Of a stretch of 64,000 nucleotides of DNA, positions 63,547 through 64,000 are shown piece by piece (position 1 is the first letter of the stretch; the number at the start of each line of letters is the position of its first letter). The position numbers and the translations under genes were made by a program. The notes under the pieces were generated by a model. The model did no database searches. It saw only the letters and a list, made by a program, of their open reading frames with translations, and was not told the DNA's origin. This DNA comes from Flavobacterium soli DSM 19725 (GTDB lineage: Bacteria; Bacteroidota; Bacteroidia; Flavobacteriales; Flavobacteriaceae). The DNA is taken from the NCBI RefSeq assembly GCF_000422705.1, contig NZ_AUGO01000007.1, positions 264,719 to 328,718 of the forward strand, written 5' to 3'.

Positions 63547-64000
63547 TTATCTTTTTATTGAAAAGTGAGCTTTAAATTCTTTTTTGACACCGGCTTCCTC
63601 ATAATCAAGTGTAAACCAATAATCTGTTGCTGGTAGCGGTTGCCCGTTGTAGGTACCATCCCAGCCCAGGCCTTCGGTACTGATTTCCTTCACCAGTTTT
63701 CCAAATCGGTCAAATATATAAATTTTTGCGTTAAGTACCTCACCGAACCTTGAAATTTTCCAAGTATCGTTAATACCATCCCCATTTGGCGTGAAATACT
63801 TTGGATAATCGATGATGGTTACCACATCTGTCAGCACATCGCATGCCTGTGGATCCCTTACCGTGATGGTGTGTTCTCCCATGCTGATGTTGTCAAAAAC
63901 GTTACTTTCCTGGAACGGACCATAATCCAACTGGTATTCATAGTCTCCCGCTGGCTGTGCCGTGATGACAACCGTAGGATTCTGAGAAAAATAGTCGTTT
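63547..64000 (-). CDS. T9SS type-B sorting surface protein, 5' end beyond window
   Basis: The minus-strand frame runs in from the window edge with no start in view (…QPAGDYEYQLDYGPFQESNV…). It contains the end of a beta repeat followed by the type-B CTD (PKYFTPNGDGINDTWKISRF, then DRFGKLVKEISTEGLGWDGT, and AHFSIKR). At least 151 residues. A third member of the secreted family in this window. Confidence 0.92.
   Translation of the reverse strand, partial: NDYFSQNPTVVITAQPAGDYEYQLDYGPFQESNVFDNISMGEHTITVRDPQACDVLTDVVTIIDYPKYFTPNGDGINDTWKISRFGEVLNAKIYIFDRFGKLVKEISTEGLGWDGTYNGQPLPATDYWFTLDYEEAGVKKEFKAHFSIKR

Noticed and set aside
1..64000. tRNA, rRNA or origin of replication
   Set aside because: I looked for cloverleaf-like CCA ends and rRNA blocks and saw none; without a covariance tool small RNAs could be missed.

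Overview
The window looks like a chromosome segment of a Flavobacterium-like member of the Bacteroidota. Three things support this: promoters of the TTTG-N19-TAnnTTTG type, the gene content (type IX secretion type-B adhesins, DUF1800/DUF1501 pair, Omp28- and DUF6029-type proteins, flavobacterial FUSC protein), and AT-rich intergenic DNA with hairpin terminators. I saw no rRNA, tRNA or CRISPR array.

Layout. 0-4.2 kb: housekeeping genes (DUF5606, def, ruvX) around a FUSC transporter whose 3' end is frameshifted. 4.2-7.0 kb: small stress or metabolic genes (two VOC proteins, SRPBCC, DUF1398) behind an AraC regulator. 7.0-11.3 kb: two small unknown genes and the DUF1800-DUF1501 pair, flanked by a segmental duplication. 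11.3-15.6 kb: methyltransferase, DUF1801, Tag glycosylase, NTF2-like, SDR and a divergent HxlR regulator. 15.6-26.4 kb: accessory region with a MITE-like insertion, GIY-YIG and PIN-like proteins, orphan large and small proteins, a decayed HEPN gene, and a GC-richer island with an XRE regulator, a frameshifted nucleotidyltransferase-HEPN gene and two conserved unknowns. 26.4-29.3 kb: secreted unknown, methyltransferase, dapD. 29.4-35.0 kb: six glycosyltransferases for a surface glycan. 35-38.3 kb: threonylcarbamoyl-AMP synthase, CCA/HD protein, heme A synthase. 38.3-41.7 kb: a run of damaged genes (ABC exporter remnant, DUF6029 with a nonsense codon, 5'-truncated Omp28) around an intact TlpA thioredoxin. 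41.8-46 kb: nucleoid-associated protein, pRiA4b-like protein, prfA, pyrF. 46-51.7 kb: thrABC operon headed by a newly noticed threonine-rich leader peptide. 52-57.3 kb: hutH, yaaA, lipoprotein, ABC-2 exporter. 57.3-64 kb: three large T9SS type-B secreted proteins and a secreted protein usually mislabelled asparagine synthetase B.

How the genes fit together. The thr operon converts aspartate to threonine and its leader has the features of a transcription attenuator. dapD drains the same pathway toward lysine and peptidoglycan. The glycosyltransferase block and the T9SS adhesins both shape the cell surface. The accessory region has several nuclease, HEPN and regulator genes, several of them broken, which fits a degrading defence or toxin-antitoxin island.

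The most interesting signals are the thr leader/attenuator, a three-copy repeat that reads on the minus strand as a two-hairpin small RNA with its own terminator, a MITE-like palindrome inserted in one copy with a 10-bp target duplication, apparently leaderless regulator mRNAs, and the cluster of precisely localised gene-breaking mutations.
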